From the NCBI GenBank assembly GCA_963693285.1, contig OY848931.1, forward strand, positions 4,506,079-4,570,078: a stretch of 64,000 nucleotides of DNA. Reading direction: 5' to 3'. A program made the position numbers and the translations under genes. The DNA is from Xestospongia muta (Eukaryota; Porifera; Demospongiae; Haplosclerida; Petrosiidae). The notes beneath the pieces were generated by a model that searched no databases, was not told where the DNA came from, and saw only the letters and a program-made list of their open reading frames with translations. Positions 46,712 through 58,186 of the stretch are shown here, in pieces (positions within the stretch are counted from its first letter, which is position 1; each line of letters begins with the position of its first letter).

Positions 46712-48675
46712 TATCGAACTTTTTTTTTAGATATTCCTACTTGTTTAATTTTTAGAATATTTCTCAATTTGTTGTACAGCATCAGGACAAAGGGACTGTT
46801 GGTTTGTGTTAATAATAGGCTACCAATTATAAAAATATTTAAGTAATCTTAAAAAAATTTTGGGTTGCTTGTAACTGATTGCTGGCTTTAACAAAATGTA
46901 ACTTGTAGCATATTGACATGTTCATCTTTGTACATGAAGATAGACATTATGAAAGGAATACTTCCAATAACTAATACCATAGACATTTGAGCTGCCCTTC
47001 TTGCCCCTCCAGGACTTACATCCGGTATCTATTGTCATAAGAAATAGTGTTAATTCAAATTTTCACACCATTTCAATTGATACAAGAGTAAGACATGTCA
47101 TTATGACAACAGATACTGTACAAGTTTTGTTAACAGCTGATTGGTTGCTTAGTAACAAGACAGTTGACACAGACAAGATCAGTTCCTGTACTCATTACAA
47201 TTGACAATAATCTTTACTTCTAAGCCTAACAGTACTCCAGTTCCAAATATTATGGAGACTGAGCAGGCATGATATCAGTGTAATGACTTAAAGTAATGGT
47301 TCTGATGGGTGACGTATGTACTGGATTATTAAAACTACACAATGTGGTTAATAGTTGACCAAATATGGGAGTATCAGAAATAGTTGGATAAGTATTGTGT
47401 CATGTGACACATAATCAATTAGTGGTTGGAGTGTCAAATGAATAGTTTACATTGTTTAATCCTATATATAGTTATTGAAGTATTCCATTCATAATGTCTA
47501 TAATAGTAATATGATAAGATCATCTTACTTTGTACAATTAACTATGGTTATAGCTCTTGTCTTATGACTGTCAAATATTGTGTCTGATGTTAATGGCTTC
47601 GTTCCCAACAAGGGCAAATGTTGAAGGTCAAAATCATTACTTCAAAATAGTGCAGGAAATGATCTAATTTGCTCGGTAGTAAAAATTGTGACATATTGTC
47701 ACACGTTATAACTATTAGTCCAACTTCCTGTTTAATAGGAAATAAAAAATCTTGCACTCTTTATAAACAGACTCTCTTCTGTAATCATCACAGCTACAAA
47801 GTGGAGTTAGTATGGAAAGTTCTTTCATCAAGTTCTTACTTCTTCTATTGATCCTGTTCATATACTTTCTGATCTGTATGTTACTGGTTAAGACTTTTTT
47901 GTTATAATCTACTACTACCCTATTGGTTACGGCTATTTGTGAACAAGAAAGGTTGACACAAAGAAAAAGTACAAATATCAACAGACTACATTGGACTTTT
48001 GGGTTGTTTATGACAATGCTGATCACAAACCTTATATCTGCAAGAAAGCTGCTATTAAATATTTTTTTAAACTCAATCTCAATATTATCAATTTGATGTA
48101 AAATCATTATATTTTTTGTTAAAATATGTATTGATAAATGCCACTTGATTGATATTAAATGAAAACAAGTCATAATTCAATGTTGTGATACCTATCATTA
48201 TGGTAAGTTGTCTTAGAGTTGTTGTTGTCATGACAGACAGAGTGATTTTCACCTTGGATGAGCAAATCACATCAGTAACAATTATGGAAAGTATTTTCCT
48301 CAAGTCTTTATTCTCTCGTTTTTCTATTTGTTGATCTATATGCCACTGATCCTAACATTCTTGTTAAAAGTACTCCTACAAACCTATATGGACAAGAACT
48401 ATTGCATAAACTAACTATACAGACTGAACCACATTTCAAATCTAGAATAATTAATACGAACAGCAAAATATGAACTTGTTTTGTCATTGGATGGTTGTTT
48501 ATTTTGTTACAATCTGTAAACAAATTATTATAAATAATATCTCCTCTTGTGCTAAACACTTTCAAAAACACAGCATTTTAGTCTTTTACAAGTGTTTAAC
48601 ATGAACATGTGGTAAAAAGGAAATATGTATTTATCAATGCAAAGGTGTAAAAATATTGATGCTTTGTATTAAGGC
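46712..48675. other. Gene-poor stretch downstream of HSP90B1
   Basis: About 2 kb of AT-rich sequence. The first part should be the HSP90B1 3' untranslated region. The longest open frames here have no family resemblance and no supporting splice sites. I see no gene. Confidence 0.55.
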
Positions 48676-48797
48676 AGTGTCTATTTGTCCGGCAGGAAAT
48701 GTATACTTTGTTGTGTATTAAACTGATCCCCACCCCCTAAACCTTAACCTACCTTTATACAACAAAGTATACATTTCCTGCCGGACGAATAGACACT
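48676..48797. mobile_element. MITE-like element with 39-bp terminal inverted repeats
   Basis: Arms 48676-48714 and 48759-48797 are inverted copies with one mismatch; both carry the core GTCCGGCAGGAAATGTATAC or its complement. Total length 122 bases and no coding capacity, typical of a non-autonomous DNA transposon. Confidence 0.8.
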
Positions 48798-48809
48798 ACA
48801 TTGTATTAA

Positions 48810-48994
48810 CGGGTGCTTCTTGGTGTAACCTGACTGATGATGTAAAAATATGTCCTGTGATGACATCACTATGTGTCATAGATTAATAATGTTAGGTTTG
48901 GTTTAAGGTTTAGGTAATGTCATCAATATGATGACATCACTTGTGTCATTTCATTATGATGTCATCATAGTCAAGTTACACCAAGAACCACCCG
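48810..48994. mobile_element. Second MITE-like element with TATTAA target duplication
   Basis: The termini are inverted copies over about 25 bases (left CGGGTGCTTCTTGGTGTAAC; right complement with two mismatches). TATTAA occurs on both sides (48804-48809 and 48995-49000), consistent with a target-site duplication. The inner part contains repeated ATGACATCA/TGATGTCAT motifs. Length 185 bases, no coding. Confidence 0.75.
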
Positions 48995-49350
48995 TATTAA
49001 CACAGCAATATAATTTAAATTCTAATATTACTCTATCGTCCTTTTATTTTAATAATATTTGCCAAATAGAACAAGCTGTGTTGCCAGGTGATTATTACTA
49101 TCACACATTTTTCCATTACATTGTCTGAGTTACTGTACTATTATCTCACTCTTATTGTTAGGCTGTTAGCTCCATGATTGTCAACTAGGAAAGTCCCTTT
49201 AGTCTACTTATAATGTCTCAGTTGATATTTGTTAACTACAGATTATATTAACTTGGGTTGCATTGTTACTAAAGAATGTGTAATAATATGTAATCATGAT
49301 GATGTATGGCAGCAACGCTAGATCAAATATTTAACTCTTTCATCGTCATA

Positions 49351-50675
49351 ATGGCACATGATTGTAGCGAGTTGTCTACTGTTGCTGTTTACTGTGGTTC
49401 CCAGAAGGGCAAAAGACCAGAGTATGAACAACACGCAATAGGTTAATGTACATGTATGATATGATGTCACAATGAACTATTAAAATGTCAATGTGCTTCA
49501 ATTCACACTGTAGTATCATTCCTTTGATTGAGTGATTGAATGTGACTGTTGTATAGTTACAATGTAATCAGAGCGTGTAATGTTTTCTGCTTTTATGTCA
49601 CTAGTACTGTAATGAATAGTAGGAATGAAATATTTTTGGCTTCATGAATTGTCAAACTACCTCAAAAATTCTCCCAATGCATACAATATGTATGTGTAGA
49701 TTGAGTGTAAATAAAATATTAGTCTAATAATACAATAAAGGTCTGTATTCAATGTTAAAATCATTTCAATCTATTTTAGAATTAGCCCAGTATTTGGCAA
49801 TGTGTAATATTGGTATAGTTTATGGTGGCGGCCGATGTGGGCTAATGGGTGCTATAGCTGACACTACAATCAAAAATGGTGGAAGATTGACCGCCATTAT
49901 ACCTAACATCTTTGCAAGTAATATATTTCCTTAAATGTATGTTGTACTTCTCCACGTTGCTTTAGTGATGCCTGAACACCAGACAATTGGAGAGGAGTTT
50001 GTAGTAAAGGATATGCACACACGCAAGAAAATGATATTTGATAAAGTACTCTGATCGTTTGTTTACTTGATTTCATTTTAACTGGTAGTCAGATGCTTTT
50101 ATAGCTTTGCCTGGTGGATTAGGAACCATGGAGGAGTTGACTGAAATGCTTACATGGTAAGTGCATGATGTGTGCATTCTATGGGAAGCCCAGAAGAACT
50201 CTGGAATTAATTCCAGTTCACCCCTAGGCCTGGCCCAATGGACAGCCACGTTTGTAACAGTTAAATTTAAGGGATTAGGGGATCATGAATATAAAGGTAA
50301 CTTGGACCTTAATTCAGAGTGTTCATCTGGGCATTCATTTTGCTATTGACCTATAACATACTACAATATCTCAAATCAACCTCACAGTCTGGCATTAATG
50401 ATATGTACAATTATGTCATTCTTCATTCCAGGAGTAAAATGAACCTTCATTCTCGACCTGTGGCTCTCTTAAACACGTGTGGTTATTATAATCATTTTCT
50501 TGAATGGGTAATTAATGTATATCTGAGATTATGTTTTCCTTGTTTCACACAGTTAAAGAAAGCTTTGGAAGATGGATTTATTTCTGCCACAAATGTAGAA
50601 GATATACTTGTGGTTGAAGAAAAACCAAAGTCGCTAGTTGACAAGCTATGTGCAATTTATCAAAAAAATAAATAG
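49351..50675 (+). CDS. LOG: LOG-family nucleoside 5'-monophosphate phosphoribohydrolase
   Basis: Six exons (49351-49441, 49780-49917, 49966-50045, 50089-50156, 50432-50507, 50553-50675) give 191 residues with correct phase. Landmarks: VAVYCGSQKGKRPEY at the N-terminus, YGGGRCGLMGAIAD at 45-58, MPEHQTIGEEFVV, MHTRKKMIF, and the signature PGGLGTMEELTEMLTW at 111-126, then RPVALLNTCGYYNHFLEW. These fit LOG proteins (often mislabelled lysine decarboxylases), which in plants and bacteria remove ribose 5-phosphate from cytokinin ribotides. The catalytic Arg/Glu of PGGxGTxxE is present. The five introns argue against bacterial contamination. The substrate in an animal is unknown. Predicted cytosolic. 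Confidence 0.92.
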
Positions 50676-50832
50676 TTGTTATGTATTTATGAACCATATT
50701 ATTAATTTTATTTATGAACCGTATTTGTAGTGAGCATTGAGCTATTATTATACAATAGTACTTGTAAAATTTTGTCCTTTGACAAGAAATATGTATATAT
50801 TACAACAATGACAAAGTATGGCCTCCAAAATA

Positions 50833-53800
50833 TCAAATGATTGTATCCTCGATTATACCAGTTCTTTTCCTAAAGTTAGTTAATAAATTACGAGCAACTA
50901 ATTGTAGAGACTTTTCAAGTGAAGCAGTTATATCCTTTGTCTGATTAGGATCACTAACACTAAAAGAGAAAGAAGAAACATCAAATTACAATATTAAATT
51001 GAATAAAGATTAGTATTATTCATTTACAAGATGGTATTTACGTAAAATTTTCTTTTCTCCAAAATTAATCACCATAAAAATAATGTCAAAATTAACAAAT
51101 TTGTAGCTTGATATAGAATCCAAAATTCATGTCAAGTTGTCAAAATTATTCGCTGCACACTGTAAAAGCTAATCAGTTATTTTTAACAACTAATTTTTGA
51201 TGGATTACTATGAAATATAGAAGTCATGTGAATCAGTAACTCTATGATTTGTTGTTTTGTAATAGTACAACATACCAATAAATTATACAGTGAGTAATTC
51301 AGATGAACTCTAGATTCCATAGTAATCCATCCATGTAAGCTACAAATTGGCTATTAAAAAATTTACTAATTTTACAGTGTGTATAATAGTTGCTTGTGAG
51401 AGTATAACAAACTCTAACTAATGACATTACACAGTGAGTAATCAACGTGAAATTGTTTTTTTTTGTTTTAAAGTACTTTTTACTGTAACAAGGGCAAGGC
51501 TAGACTTCAGTAGACCTTAAAAGCTGGAGATCTATGATGTAGATAGTACATGTTTGTATATATATTTGGTTCAGGCATATTTCTTAAGCAATTTATAATG
51601 TAGCTCAAATCTTAAAAATTAAAAGTATTGTGTTGTCCAATGCAACAAAATGAGACAAAAACGATACTTACCTAGCTAAGACTTTAGTTGATGTTAACAT
51701 GATTTTTGCTTGTTCCCAATACTCCTATAATAAAATTGAAAGAGTGTTATGTACAGCGAGTATATGCAAGCAGTACCTTCATAGTTTCAGATTTGTATTT
51801 TTTAAAGTTAACATCAGGATCAATTCTCTATATAAAGATAAACAGTAGACTATATAAAGTGTACTCTGTACCTTTAATGACAAAGGAGATGGGGGGTTTT
51901 CTATTATACTTTCTTCTTCATCTTTCTGCATGTCTGGGGTCTGGATAACATTATGATCCAAAGGTTGTGTACACAGACTAACATCTGTGATAAAACTGTC
52001 TGATATTGTAGGCTCATATGAGACAGATGGGATGTTAGTAATGGGTGTGGTACCACTATTAACGGAGTCAAATTGAGTCTCTACTGTTATGCTATTTGGT
52101 TCTGAAACAAACGGTTCATTTGGTGGTTCCACAGAGCCAACTTTGTCATTGGTTTGCGTAACTGGCATTGGTATTAGAGCAATAGGAGGTGTAGTAATAA
52201 CAGAAGAGGTAATTGTACTATTTGTCAGAGTGAGCTGGGCAGTGTCAACCGACTGTGTAACTGAAATTTGAGAAATCGGAGCAGATTGTAATTGATTGTT
52301 AATTGTAGTAGACGTATATGTCGTGGATTGAGTTTGTTGTAATTCATTAGTACATGTAATAGAAATAGAAACATCTGAAGTACTAGATGGTAGTTTGTTC
52401 TCTACTGTAGGTGTAGTAGTTGTAGCTGGATGAACCTCCTCTGTTTCATCCATAACAGGAGTGCCAGATCGAGATCGTGTGAATTGTTGAGTGTCTTCCA
52501 CTGGATACGGCCACAGACTAGCTGATGGATTTGTCAGTGCTAGTTGTTGATAATGGGTAAGTAACATTTGTTGATATTCAGGAGTACAGGGTAAATATAT
52601 AGGAACCATTATTGGTACGGTAGGAGTGGGTGCACTAGAAGGTGCTGTTACGCTACTCGGTGTAACTAGAGGTGTAGGTACCATAGTAGCAAGAGGACCA
52701 GGCATAACAGAGGGTGTGGTTATGCTGCCTGGTGTAACTAGAGGTGTAGGTACCATAGTAGCAAGAGGACCAGGCATAACAGAGGGTGTGGTTATGCTGC
52801 CTGGTGTAACTAGAGGAGTTGAAGTCATTGTAGGCCCAGCAAGTATGGGTTGTGTTGTAGTAGTCATGGTGTTATTAGGTGTGGTTACCATGGATACTTG
52901 AGACATTGCATCATTCTTACTATTATCAGTGCTCTCTTTGGACTCATTTTTCTTTGCAATGAGTGACAATTCTTGCTTAGAATTTTCTTTACTTGATGTG
53001 TTGGTTTCTTGACTGTAAACATCTCTTGTTGGAAGAGACTTTTCATCCTTTTTAGATTTGCCTGATTCACTATCCTTTTTAGCCTCTTTTGTTTGTGATT
53101 GTGTAGATGAATGTTTTACTGGCCGACTAGAAGTTGACTTACTTGTATGCTCCTTCTTTGTCTCTTCTGTCTTGCTTGATTGGGCACCATGTTCCTTTGA
53201 GGATCGGCTAGAATCTTCCTTAGATGCCTTGCTAGTAGAATGTCTTTTGACATGCTCTTCCTTCTTTTGGTGGTCTTTCTTTTGTGTGGATTTTTCTTGA
53301 TTTGAAGTGTCTGTTTTAGAAACAGTTTCTTTACTTCGTGATGATTTTGTGGAATCATCTTTTTTAAGCGGACTAGATTCACGTTTTGATTTTACAAATT
53401 TTTCCTTTTCTGGTGGACTCGACTCATTTGATTTCTGATAATGATCCTTACTGTGTCGACTATCATCTTTCCTGGTTTTGGGCAACTTTTTTGGAGGCTG
53501 AAGTTCCTTACTGCCTTCATCGGACTCCAACTCTTGTTCACTGTAACTCCTCTTTCTCTTGTGATGGTCTCTCTCTGAAGAAGTGCGACGACTCTCTCGA
53601 GATTTCTTATGTCTCTTAGAATCATTGCTGTGCTTTGTTTTGTCCTTTTCAACAGACTCTTTACTAGCTTTATCAGTATCAGTTGGGACACTAGCATCTT
53701 GCCTCAACATTGCCAGACAGTCACCCAAAACAAAACTAACTTGTTTAATTTGGCTATTGTTATCAGAATCATCTTCTTCATCTTCGGAGTCATCATTTGT

Positions 53801-55359
53801 TGGCTCCTCCTTAACGATGGGATTAGAGCCATAATACTCCACCCACTCTGTGCTGTCTTGTGAAAGAGGACCTGTACTGTCTGTCTCAGTATAGTCCTGT
53901 GACTCACTGCAGTAATATTGTTCACTATAATTGTATGAATAATTACGATAAGATGTGTCCCTTTGAAGCATTGAATCTTGAGTCATATCGTCACTCAGAG
54001 ACTGGGATTGTGAACGGCTGCTATTATAGGACTCAGTCCTATCTTCTCTATATCTCTTCCTGGAACTTCGTGAGCTAGTATCTTTCTTGGCAGTGTGACT
54101 AGAAGATGTTGAAGATGAACTACGATGGCGTCTGTGTCTATCAGAAGACCTGTCTCTCTCTTTCTCGTAACTTCTATCTTTTCTTCTTCTGTCTCTTTCT
54201 TTTTTTGTGCGATAGTAAGTCCAACTATCCTGATCATCATTGTCCAGGTCAGTAGTGTTTCTAGAATAACGGTCCTTAGTGTAAGTGCTGTCTTCTGGTA
54301 GTAAAGCAGGTGGTAGAATAGTGTCATAAGATTCGTAACTTTGATCATGGTGAGCTGATTCATCATTTCCTTCTGAAAAAAAGACCATTTCATACTTGAG
54401 TTTAACTTTTTCTTCTTCCTCATCCTCTTCTTCTAATAGACCATGTCTATGCATCCATTCTTCTTGCTCCTTTTGAACCGGCTGGAGTTTCTTCTTTTTT
54501 TTGCTTGTGCTTAATGAGGTAGCGACTTTATCTTTGTCAAGACCTAATTCTTCAACTTGTCGAGCATCAAGAAATGTTGTAGTGATACGAGAATTGAATA
54601 GAACTCGACCATTATACCTTTGAAAAAGCAAAGTTGTTCATTCACTAAAACAGTAAAGTGCTCTGTCCATCCTTTTTTGTCAGTCTCTCCATCAATTCAT
54701 TGATACTCTGTTTGTGTCTACCCATTAGCTGTTTCTTCATTCATTTATCCACCCACAAATCCATCCATCCTCTCATCTATGTATTCATCCATTAATCTAT
54801 GTATTCATCCATTAATCTATGTATTCATCCATTAATCTATGTATCCATCCATTAATCTATGCATTCATCCATTAATCTATGTATCCATCCATTAATCTAT
54901 GTATTGATCCATTAATCTATGTATTCATCCATTAATTTATGTATTCATCCATTAATCTATGCATTCATCCATTCATCCATCCATTAGTACTGACCTTTGT
55001 TTTACTCTGTTAGCTACACCACATTGATCAAATTTCAGGACAACAACATGCTTCTCATAGTTACCAAGTGTTTCAGTTGTTTTAAATACAATGTGATTTT
55101 CTCCATATGTATCCGAGAAGTACTGACTGTAAAGACACAAAGAGTATTTTATAACATTTTACTGTGAAATATACATTAGGTACTTATGATAGGCTTAACT
55201 ATTACTGGCCACGCCCCTCATATTGCCTCTATGCCTTAAGCATGCACGAGGTCTTTAATTGAGCTCCTTCTCGGCTTACCTCACTTGGTCAGGATAATTG
55301 AAATGTGGAGATACCTCAGATAGCAGCGTAGACGATCGCAATACAATTGTGTCCTTCAT
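50833..55359 (-). CDS. Unrecognised 1062-aa Ser/Lys/Arg-rich, probably nuclear protein
   Basis: Exons on minus: 55280-55359 (start MKDTIVLRSSTLLSEVSPHF), 54995-55126, 51872-54617, 51777-51827, 51672-51724, 50833-50959; phases agree. Residues 1-105 form a compact, beta-rich-looking N-terminal domain (YFSDTYGENHIVFKTTE, YNGRVLFNSRITTTFLDARQ). The rest is largely disordered: KKKKK and EEEDEEEE blocks, an Arg/Ser region (RDRRRKDRSYEKERDRSSDR), long Lys/Ser-rich stretches with many predicted nuclear-localisation-like clusters, and a Thr/Pro/Val-rich region containing two copies of TPLVTPGSITTPSVMPGPLA. The last ~70 residues look helical (YWEQAKIMLTSTKVLASV, ITASLEKSLQLVARNLLTNF). RS-like composition suggests chromatin or RNA processing, but I do not recognise the family. 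Divergent from CADPS. Confidence 0.8.
52650..52830 (-). repeat. 72-bp tandem repeat in the 1062-aa protein gene
   Basis: Two full in-frame copies of a 24-residue unit (TPLVTPGSITTPSVMPGPLA plus TMVP) and a partial third. The second and first copies are nearly identical in DNA. Confidence 0.8.
54755..54985. repeat. 20-bp minisatellite in an intron
   Basis: About eleven copies of a 20-base unit (ATTAATCTATGTATTCATCC with small changes) in the intron between exons 2 and 3 of the 1062-aa protein gene, flanked by degenerate ATCC-rich copies. Confidence 0.92.
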
Positions 55360-55653
55360 AAGTGAAGTTTTTGCTATTAACCCTTTGTGTACGCCTAAAA
55401 ATTTAACCCTTTTCCTGCCGAAAGCTGTTTTAATTAAACGTATGTATTAATGTTTACACCAAAGAGGAAATTAGGAAGTTAGGCCAAAAGATCGTCTGTT
55501 CTACGAGGAATCAAAGTGAGAAAGGGAACTATGATAAGCACACACTCTACCAATGAATAATGTTGCTTGATCGTATAATTTAGCCCTAGAATTAGTAACT
55601 AACATTGTTTTTATTAATTAAAGTAATATAAATTTGTTTCTATTTTTTTTAGA
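55360..55653. promoter_or_regulatory. Divergent promoter, 1062-aa protein / CADPS
   Basis: Under 300 bases between two opposite start codons. A pyrimidine tract ending in AG lies directly before the CADPS ATG (55654), so a 5' untranslated exon of CADPS may lie further upstream in this interval. Confidence 0.5.
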
Positions 55654-57020
55654 ATGATTGTTGATGATGCGAGTAGTGATTCAGAAATAGAAGAATATTT
55701 GGCATCTCGTCTGAGCCCCTCAAATCAACCCTCAGTTGACCCTGTTAGTCAACGTGCTGTTCGTTTTAGACGATGGTCACCAGTTGAAGTCAGTGACAAT
55801 GAAGATGGTGGTGACAGTGATATCCTGAAACTACCAAATCCTGTGAGTGTTATAATGAACTGAATGAAGGAGGTGATAATGAATTTATAGACTTTGGCAA
55901 AATTGGATCAATGGTCAATGTTGTGTATATATATTGAGTTATGACACCAATATTGATTTTTAAAATCAGTTATTTTGTAGCAAAAATTACTGGCAAGGAT
56001 TTAATAGTGGTGATTATAGTATTTCAACAATTATTTTTATATACCTATAATAAGTGTGTTCATTTTTAAATACATAAATAGTCATAATTTCTGCTCATCA
56101 ATAATTCCTGCCACATTGTACATATTATCTTCATTTTTAAGTGTTTAATGTATTCACTTTTGGACCTGATATTAAACCAGCTGCTGTGTATTCTTTTTTA
56201 AATATGAAACATATCATATAATTTATTGATATCACTATAGTTACTGTGATATTAGAAAACCTATTATTTTCAGGGTGCTGGTCCTCGTAGGACAAGTGAA
56301 GCAGTTACTCAGTGGCAGAAGCATAATTTTCGCTGGGACAGTGTCGACTCTTTGTCTGAAGATGAGGTCAATTATGAAAATACACCTTTACAAATGAAAC
56401 AGCTTTATCTTCTTGTCGCTCGCTGTATTGCGTATCCATTCAACGCCAGATTCCAAATGGAGACTACTCCACCTAAGCCAAAATTGAACGAAGAAAGCTA
56501 CTTTAAAATTTGTGGTGTCTTGCAATCTTGTGTGGATCAAGAGAAGAGCCTATTTCAAGAGCTGATTCTCTCAGGCAATGAACAGAAATGTATCAAGAGT
56601 TCTGAATTTTGTACAACAGTGGAGTGGTATCTTAACAATATTCTCTTAAGGGATGATGTCAAGGTGGCATGTTTTAGAGGTGGTTTTTCCACGAAAGAGA
56701 TTGAGCACACTTTTCGAGTTGCTATTGCTCGACAGTTTAGAGATATATTCAATGTCAATGAAATTGTTCCCGGTGAGCGTTTGACTAAACGCATTGAAGG
56801 AGACCCGAAATTTCAAGTTTGGGTGAGCACTTTTGTGAAGCTGGTTGAGCTAGGACGTCAGATGACAATGTCTGAGAAAGAAAAGAAGAAGTTGACCAAA
56901 CAGTCTGGGACTGCTGATAAAGATGAGCTGTATTCGATGTTCCAAATGATTTTAGGGATCTCTCGAAGTGAACATCAAGCACTGTTTCGAGCTTGCCACG
57001 TAAGAGGTTATGTTTGTGTC

Positions 57021-57073
<53 letters not shown>

Positions 57074-58128
57074 CTCGTTCCCTTTCATGTTCAAGGATAA
57101 TATAAATGAGTCCTAAAGCAACAAACATCCTCTTTTGTCTTAGTTGCATTGTGTCAATGACAATAGGAGGAACAAATAAAAAGACAATTCCTGATGGTAT
57201 CAAAAAAACATTTTGTGCTAAATAGTTTATTACTTTCATTTCTCAAATACAAATAGCTCTGATTATACATTTGTTGCACAGTTAAAGAAGACTCATCAGA
57301 GTTGAAACATCGAGTGTTTTTTTAATAAAAAGCTCTTTCATATCATCAGGAATTATTGTCTTTTTGTTTATTCTTCCTTTTTGTCTCTCGTGTTCATCAT
57401 AGAATTTTTATATTCTAATGTTATGTTTTTTTAGTGTTAAATAAACATTTTAATACACTGTATAATTTATATCATCTCCTTGTATACTCTAATTGAGATT
57501 TTGCTGATGATATCACATTGTGTTGTACTAATTTAAACCAATTATATAATATTATGTTAATTATTATACAGTTAAACAATCCAGAAGAACAAGAGGATGT
57601 AGTACGAAGAGAACTAAACAAACGGAGAGATCTTGTGAAAAAGGTAATATATTAGAAATAAATAATAACACGAACAATTTAATAATTATAATATGATGAT
57701 AGTCTTGCTTGTATTCCTATAATAATATTGAATTGTGGTTAAGTAGAGGAAAGGCTTCGTGCGGTAATATGTAAACTATTTATTAGATTTTACTAATAGT
57801 ATTACAGCAATAGACCGTAGACTACTACAGATATCTTAACAACAGGAATGTTAGAATGGCCTCATTGTTTGGATGACTGATTTAATTATTGCTATATATT
57901 TTGTATACTCGTATATACTTGTATAAGTTAAAGGCTTCACATTATCATGCATACTTGTATAAGTAATTAAAGGCTTCATGTTATCATGCATACTTGTACA
58001 AGTTAAAGGGTTCAGCATGTACATGTATATTGCTATGCCATGTAGCATAAAAACACATGTTTTTGTTTTGTTTCCTCTCTTGCTGACAACTAAAATAATA
58101 AATAAGAAAAAAATATGCACACACATGT

Positions 58129-58186
<58 letters not shown>

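Noticed and set aside
47715..48173. A 152-codon minus-strand open frame in the gap after HSP90B1
   Set aside because: Composition follows AT-rich random sequence, with no domain, no signal and no splice context.
49351..50675. LOG gene as bacterial contamination
   Set aside because: Five short spliceosomal-type introns and flanking sequence typical of the rest of the window rule it out.
51779..51871. C-terminal extension of the large exon of the 1062-aa protein (VQSTLYIVYCL...)
   Set aside because: Read-through of a GTACAG donor at 51871. Three further exons continue in phase.
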